Source: Microbacterium helvum (GTDB lineage: Bacteria > Actinomycetota > Actinomycetes > Actinomycetales > Microbacteriaceae). From it: a DNA stretch of 64,000 bases. The notes beneath the pieces are model-generated. The model was not told the origin of the DNA. It did no database searches and saw only the letters and a program-made list of their open reading frames with translations. Position 1 is the stretch's first letter; each line of letters starts with the position of its first letter. The stretch is taken from the NCBI RefSeq assembly GCF_014779795.1, contig NZ_JACXZS010000002.1:372001-436000 (forward strand). The letters run 5' to 3'. The position numbers were made by a program, and so were the translations under genes. Below are positions 44,325 through 55,011 of the stretch, piece after piece.

Positions 44325-45480
44325 TGTGGTCGAGTTCCGCTTCGGCGAGGGCGATGGATGCCGCGGCCCCGAGCTCGCGGGAGTTCAGCCAGCCGTCGGG
44401 CAGGGCGGGCCGCTTGGGGGTGCCGGCGCGACCGCGCTGACCCTCGGCGGCAGCACCCGGATAGGGTGCGTCGAGGTCGAGCGTGGCGAGCAGGTCATCG
44501 ATCTCTGCGAGGGTCGACGCCGTCGCGAGGCTGGCGCGCAGCTCGCCGCCCACCGGGTAGCCCTTGAAATACCATGCGACGTGCTTGCGAATGTCGCGGC
44601 AGCCGCGGCCCTCGTCGTCGAAGAACTCGACGAGCAGCTCGGCGTGACGGCGGAAGGCCGCCGCCACGAACCCGAGGGTCGCGTCGACCGGCTGGGCCGG
44701 CGCGGCATCGGGACCGCCCAGCGCGCGGGCGAGGTCGCCGAACAGCCACGGGCGGCCGAGGCAGCCGCGCCCGACGACGACGCCGTCGCATCCCGTCTCT
44801 GCCATCATGCGGACCGCGTCCTCAGCGGACCAGATGTCGCCGTTGCCCAGGACCGGCACGCTGGTGACGGTCTCTTTGAGCTTCGTGATGGCGGACCAGT
44901 CGGCGGTGCCCGAGTAGAACTCGGATGCGGTGCGGGCGTGCAGCGCGACCGCGGCGACGCCGGCGTCCTCGGCGATGCGGCCGGCGTCGAGGTAGGTCAG
45001 ATGGTCGGCATCGATGCCCTTGCGCATCTTCACCGTGAGCGGCACGTCGCCGGCGGCGCGCGCCGCGCGGGTCACGATCTCGCGGAACAGCCCGAGCTTC
45101 CACGGCAGCGCCGCTCCCCCGCCCTTGCGGGTGACCTTCGGGACGGGGCAGCCGAAGTTGAGGTCGATGTGGTCGGCGCGGTCCTCGTCCACGAGGAGTC
45201 GCACGGCAGCCTCCGTCGTCGCCGGGTCCACGCCGTAGAGCTGGATCGACCGCGGCTTCTCGGAGTCGTGGTGGGTGATCAGTCGCATGGTGGTCGCGTT
45301 GCGCTCGACCAGTGCGCGGGTCGTGATCATCTCGCTCACGTAGAGCCCCGCGCCGTACTCGCGGCACAGGCGCCGGAACGCGGTGTTGGTGATGCCCGCC
45401 ATCGGCGCGAGCACCACGGGGGCGTCGAGTTCGATGGGCCCGATGCGCAGCGTGGGCGCGGGGGCGATGGCAGTCGTCAC
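44314..45480 (-). CDS. dusB: tRNA dihydrouridine synthase
   Basis: FMN enzyme reducing uridines in tRNA D-loops. 388 residues, TIM barrel. VVLAPMAGITNTAFRRLC near 21-38, the catalytic-Cys loop HIDLNFGCPVPKVTRKGGGAA, VTVKMRKG-type PLTVKMRKGID, and the phosphate site CDGVVVGRGCLGRPWLF. GTG start six bases after GAGAAT. First gene of the dusB-dgt-dnaG operon. Confidence 0.95.
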   Translation of the reverse strand: MTTAIAPAPTLRIGPIELDAPVVLAPMAGITNTAFRRLCREYGAGLYVSEMITTRALVERNATTMRLITHHDSEKPRSIQLYGVDPATTEAAVRLLVDEDRADHIDLNFGCPVPKVTRKGGGAALPWKLGLFREIVTRAARAAGDVPLTVKMRKGIDADHLTYLDAGRIAEDAGVAAVALHARTASEFYSGTADWSAITKLKETVTSVPVLGNGDIWSAEDAVRMMAETGCDGVVVGRGCLGRPWLFGDLARALGGPDAAPAQPVDATLGFVAAAFRRHAELLVEFFDDEGRGCRDIRKHVAWYFKGYPVGGELRASLATASTLAEIDDLLATLDLDAPYPGAAAEGQRGRAGTPKRPALPDGWLNSRELGAAASIALAEAELDHSGG

Positions 45481-45486
45481 GACTCC

Positions 45487-45492
45487 ATTCTC
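45487..45492 (-). promoter_or_regulatory. Possible -10 element (GAGAAT) of dusB
   Basis: Six bases before the GTG at 45480; weaker match than the others. Confidence 0.35.
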
Positions 45493-45528
45493 TTACAGGA
45501 ATCCGGCCCTTGGCTGAACGCGAAGGCA

Positions 45529-45534
45529 TAGCCT
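45529..45534 (+). promoter_or_regulatory. -10 element (TAGCCT) of the peroxidase gene
   Basis: Six bases before the ATG at 45541. Confidence 0.45.
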
Positions 45535-45540
45535 GGGGAT

Positions 45541-46044
45541 ATGACCGAGGCCACGATCACCGACCTGCGCCAGATCCCCTTCCAGACGGCCGATGGCGGA
45601 ACCGCCACCCTCTCCGATTACGGCGACCAGGTGCTGCTCGTGGTCAACGTAGCGTCCAAGTGCGGGCTGACCCCGCAGTACGAGCAGCTCGAGCAGCTGC
45701 AGCGCGCGTACGCCGACCGCGGGTTCACCGTGCTCGGGTTCCCCTGCAACCAGTTCATGGGCCAGGAGCCCGGTTCGATGGAAGAGATCCTCGAGTACTG
45801 CTCGACCACGTGGGGCGTCAGCTTCCCGGTCTTCGACAAGATCAAGGTCAACGGCGGTGGTGCGGCCCCGCTGTACAAGGCGCTCAAGAGATCGAAGGAC
45901 GCCGAGGGCGGGCGCGGTCCGATCGTGTGGAACTTCGAGAAGTTCGTGCTCACACCGGACGGCGGCATCCACCGATTCCGTCCCAACGTCAAGCCGGACG
46001 ACCCGGCGATCGTCGACGTCATCGAGGCGAACCTCCCCCGCTGA
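45541..46044 (+). CDS. Glutathione peroxidase-family thiol peroxidase
   Basis: 167-residue GPx-fold peroxidase. Peroxidatic Cys41 in NVASKCGLTPQY; Gln in LGFPCNQFMGQEPG; Trp/Asn in VWNFEKFV complete the tetrad. Cys69 in FPCNQF is not the usual resolving position; a second Cys sits in LEYCSTTWGV. Actinobacteria lack glutathione, so thioredoxin or mycoredoxin is the likely reductant (inference). Convergent with a DsbA-like gene. Confidence 0.92.
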   Translation: MTEATITDLRQIPFQTADGGTATLSDYGDQVLLVVNVASKCGLTPQYEQLEQLQRAYADRGFTVLGFPCNQFMGQEPGSMEEILEYCSTTWGVSFPVFDKIKVNGGGAAPLYKALKRSKDAEGGRGPIVWNFEKFVLTPDGGIHRFRPNVKPDDPAIVDVIEANLPR

Positions 46045-46052
46045 ACACGCGA

Positions 46053-46082
46053 CGGCCCGCCACGATCTCTCGTGATGGGCCG
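46053..46082. terminator. Hairpin between convergent peroxidase and DsbA-like genes
   Basis: 13-base arms (46053-46065 and 46070-46082) with one C-A mismatch and one G-T pair, four-base loop. Confidence 0.6.
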
Positions 46083-46096
46083 CCCGGTGATCAGGC

Positions 46097-46789
46097 TCAG
46101 GCGACGGCTTCGTCGGCCTCGACCTCGCCGTCGTTGTGCTCGGCCCACACCTGGCGCACGATCTGCGCGAAGGCGTCGGCCGGCTGCGCTCCCGACACGC
46201 CGTACTTGCCGTCGATCACGAAGAACGGGACGCCGTTGATGCCGTACGCGGCCGCCTGGGCCTGGTCGGCGCGGACCGCGTCGAGGTAGCGTCCGCTCTG
46301 CAGCGCATCGCGTGCCGCGTCCGCGTCGAGCCCGCTGTCGGCGGCGAGCGCGACCAGTTCGTCCTCACGGCCGAGGTGGCGGCCTTCGGTGAAGTAGGCG
46401 GCCATGAGGCGCTCCGCGAGCTCATGCTGCCGCCCCTGCTCCTTCGCGAAGTGCAGCAGCTCGTGCGCCTTGACGGTGTTGGTGTGCTTGAGCAGGTCGA
46501 AGCGGTACTCCAGACCGGCGTCGGCGGCGACGCCGGTGACGCGCTCGAGCATCTGCTGCACCTGCTCGCGCGGCATGCCCTTGTGCTTCGCCAGGAAGTC
46601 GAGCTCGTCGCCCTCGAAGTCCACGGGGGTGTCGGGCGAGAGCTCGAACGAGTGGAAGGTCACCTCGACGGCGGGGGCGTCCTCGTCGGTGGATGCCGCG
46701 GCCAGGCCGTTCTCGAGGTTGCGCTTGCCGATGTAGCACCACGGGCAGGCGATGTCGCTCCACACGTCGATCTTGATGGCGTCTGTCAT
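46097..46789 (-). CDS. DsbA-family oxidoreductase (FrnE-like)
   Basis: 230-residue cytosolic thioredoxin-fold protein with an inserted helical domain. Redox motif Cys15-Pro-Trp-Cys18 in SDIACPWCYIGKRNL; cis-Pro in GINGVPFFVIDGKYGVSGAQ. It resembles FrnE-type disulfide isomerases. The ATG at 46789 overlaps the upstream gene by four bases (ATGA). The role is probably thiol stress. Confidence 0.92.
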   Translation of the reverse strand: MTDAIKIDVWSDIACPWCYIGKRNLENGLAAASTDEDAPAVEVTFHSFELSPDTPVDFEGDELDFLAKHKGMPREQVQQMLERVTGVAADAGLEYRFDLLKHTNTVKAHELLHFAKEQGRQHELAERLMAAYFTEGRHLGREDELVALAADSGLDADAARDALQSGRYLDAVRADQAQAAAYGINGVPFFVIDGKYGVSGAQPADAFAQIVRQVWAEHNDGEVEADEAVA

Positions 46790-47478
46790 GTTGAGGACAA
46801 CCCCGGGTGGACCTGCTCGTATTCCATCGACCGCCGGGCGAGCACCGCGGCGAGGAAGAAGCACACCGCGCCGAGGAACGTCCCCAGGTTCACCCAGCGC
46901 ACGTCGTAGACGGTCCCGGACGCAGGGGCCACGTACGCGCCGACGGCCGAGAACCCGAACGCGACGGAGCCGGCCATGTTCAGCCACGTGCCGTGCGCCG
47001 TGCGCGCGTCGGGATCCCACAGGTCATGGCGGCGGTGCGCTGCGACGAGGGCGAGCACGCTCGCGATCAGGAAGGCTGCCGATCCCCAGGCGTCGGGGGT
47101 CCATCCGGTCGACGGTGTCGACGTCGACCGGATGGCGCCGATCAGCACGGCCGCGGTGCTGACGTTGAACAGCAGAGTGCCGACGAACTGCACGGCCGCC
47201 GACCACCAGTCCGCGAAGTCGGCGGTCGACGACGAGCGGCGGGGCGGCCGGCGACCGCTGAGCGCGAGCTGGATGAACCCCGCGGCGGTGAAGAAGACCG
47301 ATCCGGCGAAGAAGGTCGCCGCGTCCCACACCGCTCCGACCGCGTCGACGTACCAGGGGACGACCCCGACGGCGAACAGGACGGATCCGATCGCGAAGCC
47401 CCACGATTCCCGGCGCAGGCGCGTGACCCGGGATGGTGGTGTGTGCCCCGCCCGGTCGCCGCGGGCAGTGGTCCCCAT
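46786..47478 (-). CDS. Integral membrane protein, YrhK-like
   Basis: 230 residues with about six helices, beginning after a basic N-terminus: SWGFAIGSVLFAVGVVPWYV, ATFFAGSVFFTAAGFIQLAL, AVQFVGTLLFNVSTAAVLIG. The repeated GSVLF/GSVFF-type helices resemble the YrhK domain; the assignment is tentative. Function unknown. GGAGGG precedes the ATG. Operon with the DsbA-like gene and 15 bases before gadB's 3' end. Confidence 0.7.
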   Translation of the reverse strand: MGTTARGDRAGHTPPSRVTRLRRESWGFAIGSVLFAVGVVPWYVDAVGAVWDAATFFAGSVFFTAAGFIQLALSGRRPPRRSSSTADFADWWSAAVQFVGTLLFNVSTAAVLIGAIRSTSTPSTGWTPDAWGSAAFLIASVLALVAAHRRHDLWDPDARTAHGTWLNMAGSVAFGFSAVGAYVAPASGTVYDVRWVNLGTFLGAVCFFLAAVLARRSMEYEQVHPGLSST

Positions 47479-47493
47479 GTTCGTGCCCTCCGC

Positions 47494-48888
47494 TCAGTGG
47501 TGGAAGGACCCGGCCTCTTCCTCGCTCATGGGCACCGTGATCGGGTGCCTGTCGAAGTGCTCGATCGCGGCGCGGTAGTCGTCCATGAGGAGGGATGCCT
47601 CATCCCGGCCGAACCCGACGCGCACGAGGATCCGCTGGATCGCGAGATCCTCGCGGTCCGGGGGCATCGTGTAGGCCGGCACCTGCCAGCCGCGGGCTCG
47701 CAGCCGGTCGGCGAGGTCGAACAGCGTGAACGGATGCTCGACCCCCTCCTTCAGCTTCCACGACACGGCGGGGATGCCTGCCTGCGGGCTGCCGTCGTTG
47801 ATGATGTCGAAGTGCTCGAGCTTGCCGATCTCGTCGGCGAGGTACATCGCGGTGTCGTAGCAGGACTGGTGGACCTTGCGGTAGCCCTCTCGTCCGAGTC
47901 GCACGAAGTTGTAGTACTGCGCGACGATCTGGCCACCCGGGCGTGAGAAGTTCAGAGCGAAGGTGGGCATGTTGCCGCCGAGATAGTTCACGTCGAAGAC
48001 GAGCTCTTGAGGCAGGTCCTCGGCGTCGCGCCAGACGATCCAGCCGACGCCGAGCGGAGCGAGCCCGAACTTGTGCCCGGACGTGTTGATCGACTTCACG
48101 CGAGGCAGGCGGAAGTCCCACACGATCTCGGGCGCCGTGAACGGCGCGAGGAACCCGCCGCTGGCACCGTCGACGTGGATGGGGACGTCCAGGCCTGTCT
48201 CGGCCTGGTGGGCGTCGAGCGCATCGCTCACGGCCTGCACCGGCTCGTACCCGCCCGTGAAGGTCACACCCAGCGTCGGGACCACGCCGATCGTGTTCTC
48301 GTCGACCCGCTTCATCACCTGCTCGGGCGTCATCAGGAACCGGTCGCCCTCCATGGGGATCTCGCGAAGCTCGACGTCCCAGTACCGGGCGAACTTGTGC
48401 CAGCACACCTGCACCGGGCCGGTGATGATGTTGGGCTTGTCGATGGGCAGCCCCGCCGCGCGGCGGCGCGCGCGCCAGTTCCACAGCAGCGCCATGCCGC
48501 CGAGCATCGCCGCCTCGCTGGACCCGGTCGTCGACGTGCCCAGCGTGTTCGCGGCATCCGGCGAGTTCCACAGATCGGCGAGGATGTGCACGCACCGCTC
48601 CTCGATCGCGGCAGTCTGGGGATACTCGTCCTTGTCGACCATGTTCTTGTCGAGCGTCTCGGCCATGATGAGCAGGACCTCGGGTTCGAGCCAGGTCTGG
48701 CAGAAGGTCGCGAGGTTCTGGCGGGAGTTGCCGTCCATCATCAGTTCGTCCGAGATGACGCGATAGGCGTGCCGCGGCAGCTGTTCACGTTCCGGCATGC
48801 GGTACTTCGGCAACGAGTTCGCCAGATCGGATGACGAGTAGATCTCGTCGAGCATCTCGTCACGGATCGAATCGCGCTTGTGCAACAT
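47494..48888 (-). CDS. gadB: Glutamate decarboxylase
   Basis: PLP enzyme converting glutamate to GABA with proton consumption, used in acid tolerance or GABA metabolism. 464 residues, the normal GadA/B length. The PLP Lys is near 274 in [26 protein letters not shown] and [12 protein letters not shown] are family motifs. An AGGAG ribosome site precedes the ATG at 48888. No GadC antiporter is seen; the membrane gene downstream is not of that family. Confidence 0.95.
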   Translation of the reverse strand: MLHKRDSIRDEMLDEIYSSSDLANSLPKYRMPEREQLPRHAYRVISDELMMDGNSRQNLATFCQTWLEPEVLLIMAETLDKNMVDKDEYPQTAAIEERCVHILADLWNSPDAANTLGTSTTGSSEAAMLGGMALLWNWRARRRAAGLPIDKPNIITGPVQVCWHKFARYWDVELREIPMEGDRFLMTPEQVMKRVDENTIGVVPTLGVTFTGGYEPVQAVSDALDAHQAETGLDVPIHVDGASGGFLAPFTAPEIVWDFRLPRVKSINTSGHKFGLAPLGVGWIVWRDAEDLPQELVFDVNYLGGNMPTFALNFSRPGGQIVAQYYNFVRLGREGYRKVHQSCYDTAMYLADEIGKLEHFDIINDGSPQAGIPAVSWKLKEGVEHPFTLFDLADRLRARGWQVPAYTMPPDREDLAIQRILVRVGFGRDEASLLMDDYRAAIEHFDRHPITVPMSEEEAGSFHH

Positions 48889-49008
48889 CGCTGGCTCCTG
48901 TCCCGGCCGCCCGGTCGGTCTCGCAGAGAGGGGCTGACGCCTCAACGCAGTTCTATCCCGCGGCACGCGGGACGGCATCACCCAGACGGTGTGATTGTGA
49001 GTCGGGGC

Positions 49009-49821
49009 TCAGGCGTCGTCGGCGCGCGGAGTGTCGACGGCGCCGCCGAACCGGCGGTCACGGCCCAGGTACAGATCGATGCCGTGCCACAGATCGGCCC
49101 GGGTGAAGTCGGGCCACAGCGTGTCGAGGAACACGAACTCGGCGTAGGCCGACTCCCACAGCAGGAAGTTCGAGGTGCGCTGCTCGCCGCTGGAGCGGAG
49201 GAACAGGTCGACGTCCGGCATCCCGGGCTGATAGAGCCGGCGCTGGATCAGTTTCTCCGACACGGCGGACGGCTTGAGCCGCCCGGCCGCGACGTCGTCG
49301 GCGATCGAGCGCATGGCATCGACGAGCTCGACGCGGCCGCCGTAGTTGACGCACATCGTGAGCGTCAGCACGTCGTTGCCGGCGGTGAGGCGCTCGGCGA
49401 ACTGCAGCTCCTTGATCACCGAGCCCCACAGCCGCGGCTTGCGACCGGCCCACTGGATCCGCACGCCCCACTCGTTGAGCTGGTCGCGCCGACGGTGCAG
49501 CACATCGCGGTTGTAGCCCATGAGGAAGCGCACCTCGTCGGGCGAGCGAGACCAGTTCTCGGTCGAGAAGGCGTACACCGACAGGTGCTTCACGCCCGCC
49601 TGGATCGCTCCGGCGACGACGTCGAGCAGCGCCGCCTCACCCGCCTTGTGCCCTTCGATGCGGGTCAGGCCGCGGCGGTTCGCCCAGCGCCCGTTGCCGT
49701 CCATGACGATCGCGACGTGGTTCGGCACGGCGCCCTTCGGATATTCGGGCGGGTACACCCCCGTCCAGTCGAGCGGACGGTACGGCACCGCGTCGCGGTG
49801 CGTGTAGGGCTTCGGGGTCAC
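49009..49821 (-). CDS. uppS: Isoprenyl transferase (undecaprenyl diphosphate synthase type)
   Basis: Cis-prenyltransferase making the long-chain polyprenyl diphosphate carrier for cell wall synthesis. 270 residues from the GTG at 49821. Catalytic Asp41 in [37 protein letters not shown]; the C-terminal [18 protein letters not shown] and [14 protein letters not shown]. The GTG overlaps the recO stop by four bases (GTGA). Confidence 0.95.
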   Translation of the reverse strand: MTPKPYTHRDAVPYRPLDWTGVYPPEYPKGAVPNHVAIVMDGNGRWANRRGLTRIEGHKAGEAALLDVVAGAIQAGVKHLSVYAFSTENWSRSPDEVRFLMGYNRDVLHRRRDQLNEWGVRIQWAGRKPRLWGSVIKELQFAERLTAGNDVLTLTMCVNYGGRVELVDAMRSIADDVAAGRLKPSAVSEKLIQRRLYQPGMPDVDLFLRSSGEQRTSNFLLWESAYAEFVFLDTLWPDFTRADLWHGIDLYLGRDRRFGGAVDTPRADDA

Positions 49822-50561
49822 CTGGGGCCTTCCGATGGAGCTGCGGAGACGTGCGAGAGGGAGCGGATGCCGCGCTCCAGATGCCACTGGGCATATGCGG
49901 CGATGAGGCCCGACGCTGCCGCCGTCGAACCCGGGGCTGCGGCATCCACCGCCTCCCACTCCCCCGCCATGAGCGACTGCAGCAGCGATACGGTGGCAGC
50001 GTCGACGCGCGCCGCACCGACCGGGGCGCAGTCGCGGCACACGATGCCGCCCTGCTGCGCGACGAACGTGTCGTGCGGGCCGGTGCGGCCGCACCGGGCA
50101 CACTCGCCGAGACCGGGCGCCCAGCCCGACAGCGCCATCGCCCGAAGCAGATACGAGTCCAGGACGCTGCGCGCCGCGTGCTCGCCGCGCGAGAGCGCGC
50201 GCAGGCCGCCCACGAGAAGCAGATACTGCTGCGGCGTCGCCTCGGCCTCGTTGAGCCGGTCGGCGGCTTCGACCATCGCGTGGGCGGACGTGTACCGGTC
50301 GTAATGCGCGACGATGTCGGCCCCGTAGGACCCGAGCGACTCGGCCTGCTGCACGATGTCGAGCGAGCGCCCTTCGTACAGCTGGACGTCGGCGACCATG
50401 AACGGCTCCAGGCGCGCGCCGAACCGCGACGACGTGCGGCGCACGCCCTTGGCGACGGCTCGCACCTTGCCGTGACGACGGCTGAGCATCGTCACGATCC
50501 TGTCGGCCTCGCCCAGCTTGTGGGTGCGCAGGACCACGACTTCATCGCGGTAGGTGGGCAC
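49818..50561 (-). CDS. recO: DNA repair protein RecO
   Basis: Recombination mediator that helps RecA load at gaps. 247 residues: N-terminal OB fold ([20 protein letters not shown]), helical middle and a four-Cys zinc site (CARCGRTG and CRDCAP near 150-175). GTG start six bases after GATAAT. Co-transcribed with uppS. Confidence 0.94.
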   Translation of the reverse strand: MPTYRDEVVVLRTHKLGEADRIVTMLSRRHGKVRAVAKGVRRTSSRFGARLEPFMVADVQLYEGRSLDIVQQAESLGSYGADIVAHYDRYTSAHAMVEAADRLNEAEATPQQYLLLVGGLRALSRGEHAARSVLDSYLLRAMALSGWAPGLGECARCGRTGPHDTFVAQQGGIVCRDCAPVGAARVDAATVSLLQSLMAGEWEAVDAAAPGSTAAASGLIAAYAQWHLERGIRSLSHVSAAPSEGPR

Positions 50562-50567
50562 CCTGCC

Positions 50568-50573
50568 ATTATC
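50568..50573 (-). promoter_or_regulatory. -10 element (GATAAT) of recO
   Basis: Six bases before the GTG at 50561. Confidence 0.45.
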
Positions 50574-50625
50574 GCCGCACGGGGATCATCGCCGGGTCGG
50601 CCCGCCGTCGGGTGCCCCGTACCGC

Positions 50626-50631
50626 GACAAT
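50626..50631 (+). promoter_or_regulatory. -10 element (GACAAT) of the TRIC gene
   Basis: Six bases before the GTG at 50638, though GGAGGG lies between and could also act as a ribosome site. Confidence 0.4.
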
Positions 50632-50637
50632 GGAGGG

Positions 50638-51324
50638 GTGAACGAGCCGGTCTTCGTGATTCCGCTGTGGGCGGACCTCACCGCCGTCGGCCTCGGCGGC
50701 ATCCAAGGCGCCCTGTTCGCCTCGGGATTCCGCGGCGAGCGGCGACTCGACATGCTGGGGGTCGCCATCATCGGCGTCGTGGTCGGCATGGGCGGCGGAC
50801 TCATCCGCGACCTGCTGCTGAACGTCTCGCCGACGACCCTGCAGAGCAACTGGTACCTGCTGACAGCCACCGGCGCGGCGCTGTTCGGCATGCTGCTGGC
50901 CGGCGTGTTCCAGCGGCTGAACGCTGTGATCGTCGGCCTCGACGCCCTCGTGATCGGCCTGTTCGGCGCGTTCGGCACGAGCAAGGCGCTCGTCCTCGGG
51001 CTGCCGCTGGTACCGGCGGTGTTCGTCGGCGTGTGCTCGGCCGTCGGCGGCGGGATCCTGCGCGACATGATCATGGGACTGCCCGTCGCCATCATGCACG
51101 TCGGGTCGCTCTACGCCGTCGCCGCCGGCGTCGGATGCCTCGTCCTCGCGTCCGCCCACGAACTGGGGGTCAACATCGTGGTCGCCGCGATCATCGGCAT
51201 CGTGGTCACCGCCGTCATCCGCCTGCTCGCGGTCATCTTCGACATCTCGCTGCCCGAGCAGCGCGCGCTCTATCGCCGCAAGGTGGCGGTGGAGACCTCG
51301 ACGATCCCGATCGTCAAGCCCTGA
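50638..51324 (+). CDS. TRIC-family cation channel (UPF0126)
   Basis: 228-residue membrane protein of about seven helices, with two pseudo-symmetric repeats. Each repeat has the TRIC signature: GMGGGLIRDLLLN (about 46-58) and AVGGGILRDMIMG (about 137-149). Bacterial TRIC proteins form trimeric monovalent cation channels. The C-terminal tail is short and basic. Convergent with leuA over a hairpin. Confidence 0.92.
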   Translation: MNEPVFVIPLWADLTAVGLGGIQGALFASGFRGERRLDMLGVAIIGVVVGMGGGLIRDLLLNVSPTTLQSNWYLLTATGAALFGMLLAGVFQRLNAVIVGLDALVIGLFGAFGTSKALVLGLPLVPAVFVGVCSAVGGGILRDMIMGLPVAIMHVGSLYAVAAGVGCLVLASAHELGVNIVVAAIIGIVVTAVIRLLAVIFDISLPEQRALYRRKVAVETSTIPIVKP

Positions 51325-51344
51325 GGCATCCACCCGAAGAACAC

Positions 51345-51383
51345 CGACGGGTGCGCGCGGGGATCGCCCGCGCACACCCGTCG
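51345..51383. terminator. Bidirectional hairpin between the TRIC and leuA genes
   Basis: 17-base arms (51345-51361 and 51367-51383) with one mismatch and a five-base loop between convergent stops. Confidence 0.7.
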
Positions 51384-51394
51384 ACGGTCAGCGC

Positions 51395-53248
<1,854 letters not shown>

Positions 53249-53270
<22 letters not shown>

Positions 53271-53302
53271 CGGCTAAGAAGAAGGAGCCCGCCGAAGCGC
53301 AT
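53249..53302 (-). CDS. leuL: Leucine leader peptide (LeuL)
   Basis: 17-residue ORF MRFGGLLLLSRRDETSF. Codons 6-9 are CTC CTT CTT CTT (53287-53276), four Leu in a row with the CTT codon that is rare here, the hallmark of a leucine-sensing attenuator. Stop TAG at 53251-53249, 93 bases before leuA. The ATG lies six bases after TACCCT. Leucine leader peptides ahead of leuA are known in actinobacteria. Confidence 0.85.
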
Positions 53303-53308
53303 GGCCTC

Positions 53309-53314
53309 AGGGTA
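53309..53314 (-). promoter_or_regulatory. -10 element (TACCCT) of the leuL-leuA transcript
   Basis: Six bases before the leuL ATG at 53302, so the leader peptide would be translated from the very 5' end. Confidence 0.5.
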
Positions 53315-53408
53315 CACCCGTGATCGACGTGAACGCGAACCGGGACCGGGAAAGGATGCCGCACCCGCCGTTCTGAGACGATCCCGGCGGCGCCGACACA
53401 TGTGGGAT

Positions 53409-54056
53409 ATGAGACGTCTCTCCAGATCGTCCGGCATCGTCGCCGCCGGCGCCTTCGTCCTGCTCGCACTGACCGCGTGCGCGTCCGCCGCGCCCGCCTC
53501 CGGCGGTCCGGCCGCATCCGGCGATGCGACCGCATCTCTCGGCGCTGTCACGCCGGCTCCGCCCGAGGGCGAGGTCACCGCGACCGGCACGGTGCTGGAG
53601 GTCGGCGGCGCCGCTCAGCTCTGCCTCGGGCCGGTCGCCGAGTCCGCTCCGCCGCAGTGTTCCGGCATCCCCCTCGCGGGCTGGTCCTGGGACGGCGTCG
53701 ACGGCGCCACGACGTCCGGCGAGACGACGTGGGGCGCGTATGCCGTGCGCGGCACGTACGACGGCGGCACGTTCACCGCGACACGGCCGCCCGTGCAGCT
53801 CGCGCTGTACGACCCCATCGCGCTGCCCGACCCGACGGGCGGCGAACCCGGAACCGGCGACGCCGCCACGCTCGCGGCGATCCAGGATGAGCTTCCGGAT
53901 CGGCTCGGGGACTCATACCTCGGTTCCACGCCGCAGGACGGCTGGCTCTGGGTGGACGTGGTGTGGGACGACGGCACCTGGCAGGACGCCGCGGACGCAG
54001 AGTACGGCGACCAGGTCGTCATCATCCGTTCGGCCATCCGCGACATGGACGGCTGA
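53409..54056 (+). CDS. Secreted lipoprotein of unknown function
   Basis: 215 residues. Signal peptide with lipobox LTAC (IVAAGAFVLLALTACASA; Cys near 24), a Ser/Ala/Gly-rich spacer and a beta-rich domain with a conserved-looking Cys pair (QLCLGPVAE, PPQCSGIP), GYSWDG-like LAGWSWDGVDG and WLWVDVVWDDGTWQ. No family recognised. An ATG at 53400 in the same frame is an alternative. Convergent with era; only 7 bases separate the stops. Confidence 0.8.
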   Translation: MRRLSRSSGIVAAGAFVLLALTACASAAPASGGPAASGDATASLGAVTPAPPEGEVTATGTVLEVGGAAQLCLGPVAESAPPQCSGIPLAGWSWDGVDGATTSGETTWGAYAVRGTYDGGTFTATRPPVQLALYDPIALPDPTGGEPGTGDAATLAAIQDELPDRLGDSYLGSTPQDGWLWVDVVWDDGTWQDAADAEYGDQVVIIRSAIRDMDG

Positions 54057-54063
54057 GCGGCCG

Positions 54064-55011
54064 TCAGAACCCGAGCCGGCCGAGCTGCTTCGGGTCGCGC
54101 TGCCACTCCTTGGCGACGCGCACGTGGAGCTTGAGGAACACCTTCGTGCCGAGCAGAGGCTCGATCTGCGCCCGCGCCCGCGTGCCGACATCGCGCAGAC
54201 GAGAGCCCTTGTGTCCGATGATGATGGCCTTCTGGCTGTCGCGCTCGACGACGATGTTCGCGTAGACGTCGGTGAGGCCGCCGTCTTCGCGTTCGGCGAC
54301 ATCGTCGATCGTGACGGCGATCGAGTGCGGCAGCTCGTCGCGCACCCCCTCCAGCGCGGCCTCGCGGATGATCTCCGCGATGCGGTCCTCGGTCGACTCG
54401 TCCGTCACGACATCGTCCGGGTAGAGAGCGGGGCCGACCGGCATGAGCGCCAGCAGCTCATCGCTCAGCACATCGAGCTGATCGCGGGTCAGAGCGGACA
54501 GCGGGATCACCGCGGCCCAGTCCTCGCGCAGGCTGTCGACCTCCATGAGGCGCTCGGTGATCTGGTCGCGCGACGCGGCGTCGGTCTTGGTGACGATCGC
54601 GACCTTCTTGGCGCGGTTGTAGCCGTCGAGGGACTCGGCGATGCGTCGATCGCCCGGGCCGACCTTCTCGGTCGCCGGCACGCAGAACCCGATGACGTCG
54701 ACGTCGCCCAGCACCTGTTCGACGAGGTCGTTGAGCCGTTGCCCGAGCAGCGTGCGCGGCTTGTGCAGACCGGGCGTGTCGACGATCACGAGCTGCCCGC
54801 CGGGACGGTTCAGGATGCCGCGGATCGCGCGGCGCGTCGTCTGCGGCTTGTCGCTGGTGATGGCGACCTTCTCGCCGACCAGCGCGTTGGTCAGCGTCGA
54901 CTTGCCGACGTTCGGCCGTCCGACGAACGTGACGAACCCGGAACGCCCTTCGGCAGGCTCCGGGACCGCGGTCCGCGCATCGGGGTCGGGGGTGGACGGG
55001 GACTCGCTCAT
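54064..55011 (-). CDS. era: GTPase Era
   Basis: Ribosome-assembly GTPase that binds 16S rRNA. 315 residues: G1 GRPNVGKS at 31-38, G3 DTPGLHKP, G4 TKTD in VAIVTKTDAAS, and the C-terminal KH domain with IIIGHKGSRLRDVGTRAR. The first 25 residues are a low-conservation extension containing VPEPAEG, encoded by a copy of a dispersed repeat (54946-54968). The ATG overlaps the upstream gene by four bases. Confidence 0.96.
   Translation of the reverse strand: MSESPSTPDPDARTAVPEPAEGRSGFVTFVGRPNVGKSTLTNALVGEKVAITSDKPQTTRRAIRGILNRPGGQLVIVDTPGLHKPRTLLGQRLNDLVEQVLGDVDVIGFCVPATEKVGPGDRRIAESLDGYNRAKKVAIVTKTDAASRDQITERLMEVDSLREDWAAVIPLSALTRDQLDVLSDELLALMPVGPALYPDDVVTDESTEDRIAEIIREAALEGVRDELPHSIAVTIDDVAEREDGGLTDVYANIVVERDSQKAIIIGHKGSRLRDVGTRARAQIEPLLGTKVFLKLHVRVAKEWQRDPKQLGRLGF
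54946..54968 (-). repeat. Dispersed repeat copy inside era (encodes VPEPAEG)
   Basis: 23 bases differing from the intergenic copy at 58283-58305 at only two positions (GGCAGG/CCGGG against GACAGG/CAGGG). It lies in the nonconserved N-terminal extension of Era. Confidence 0.6.
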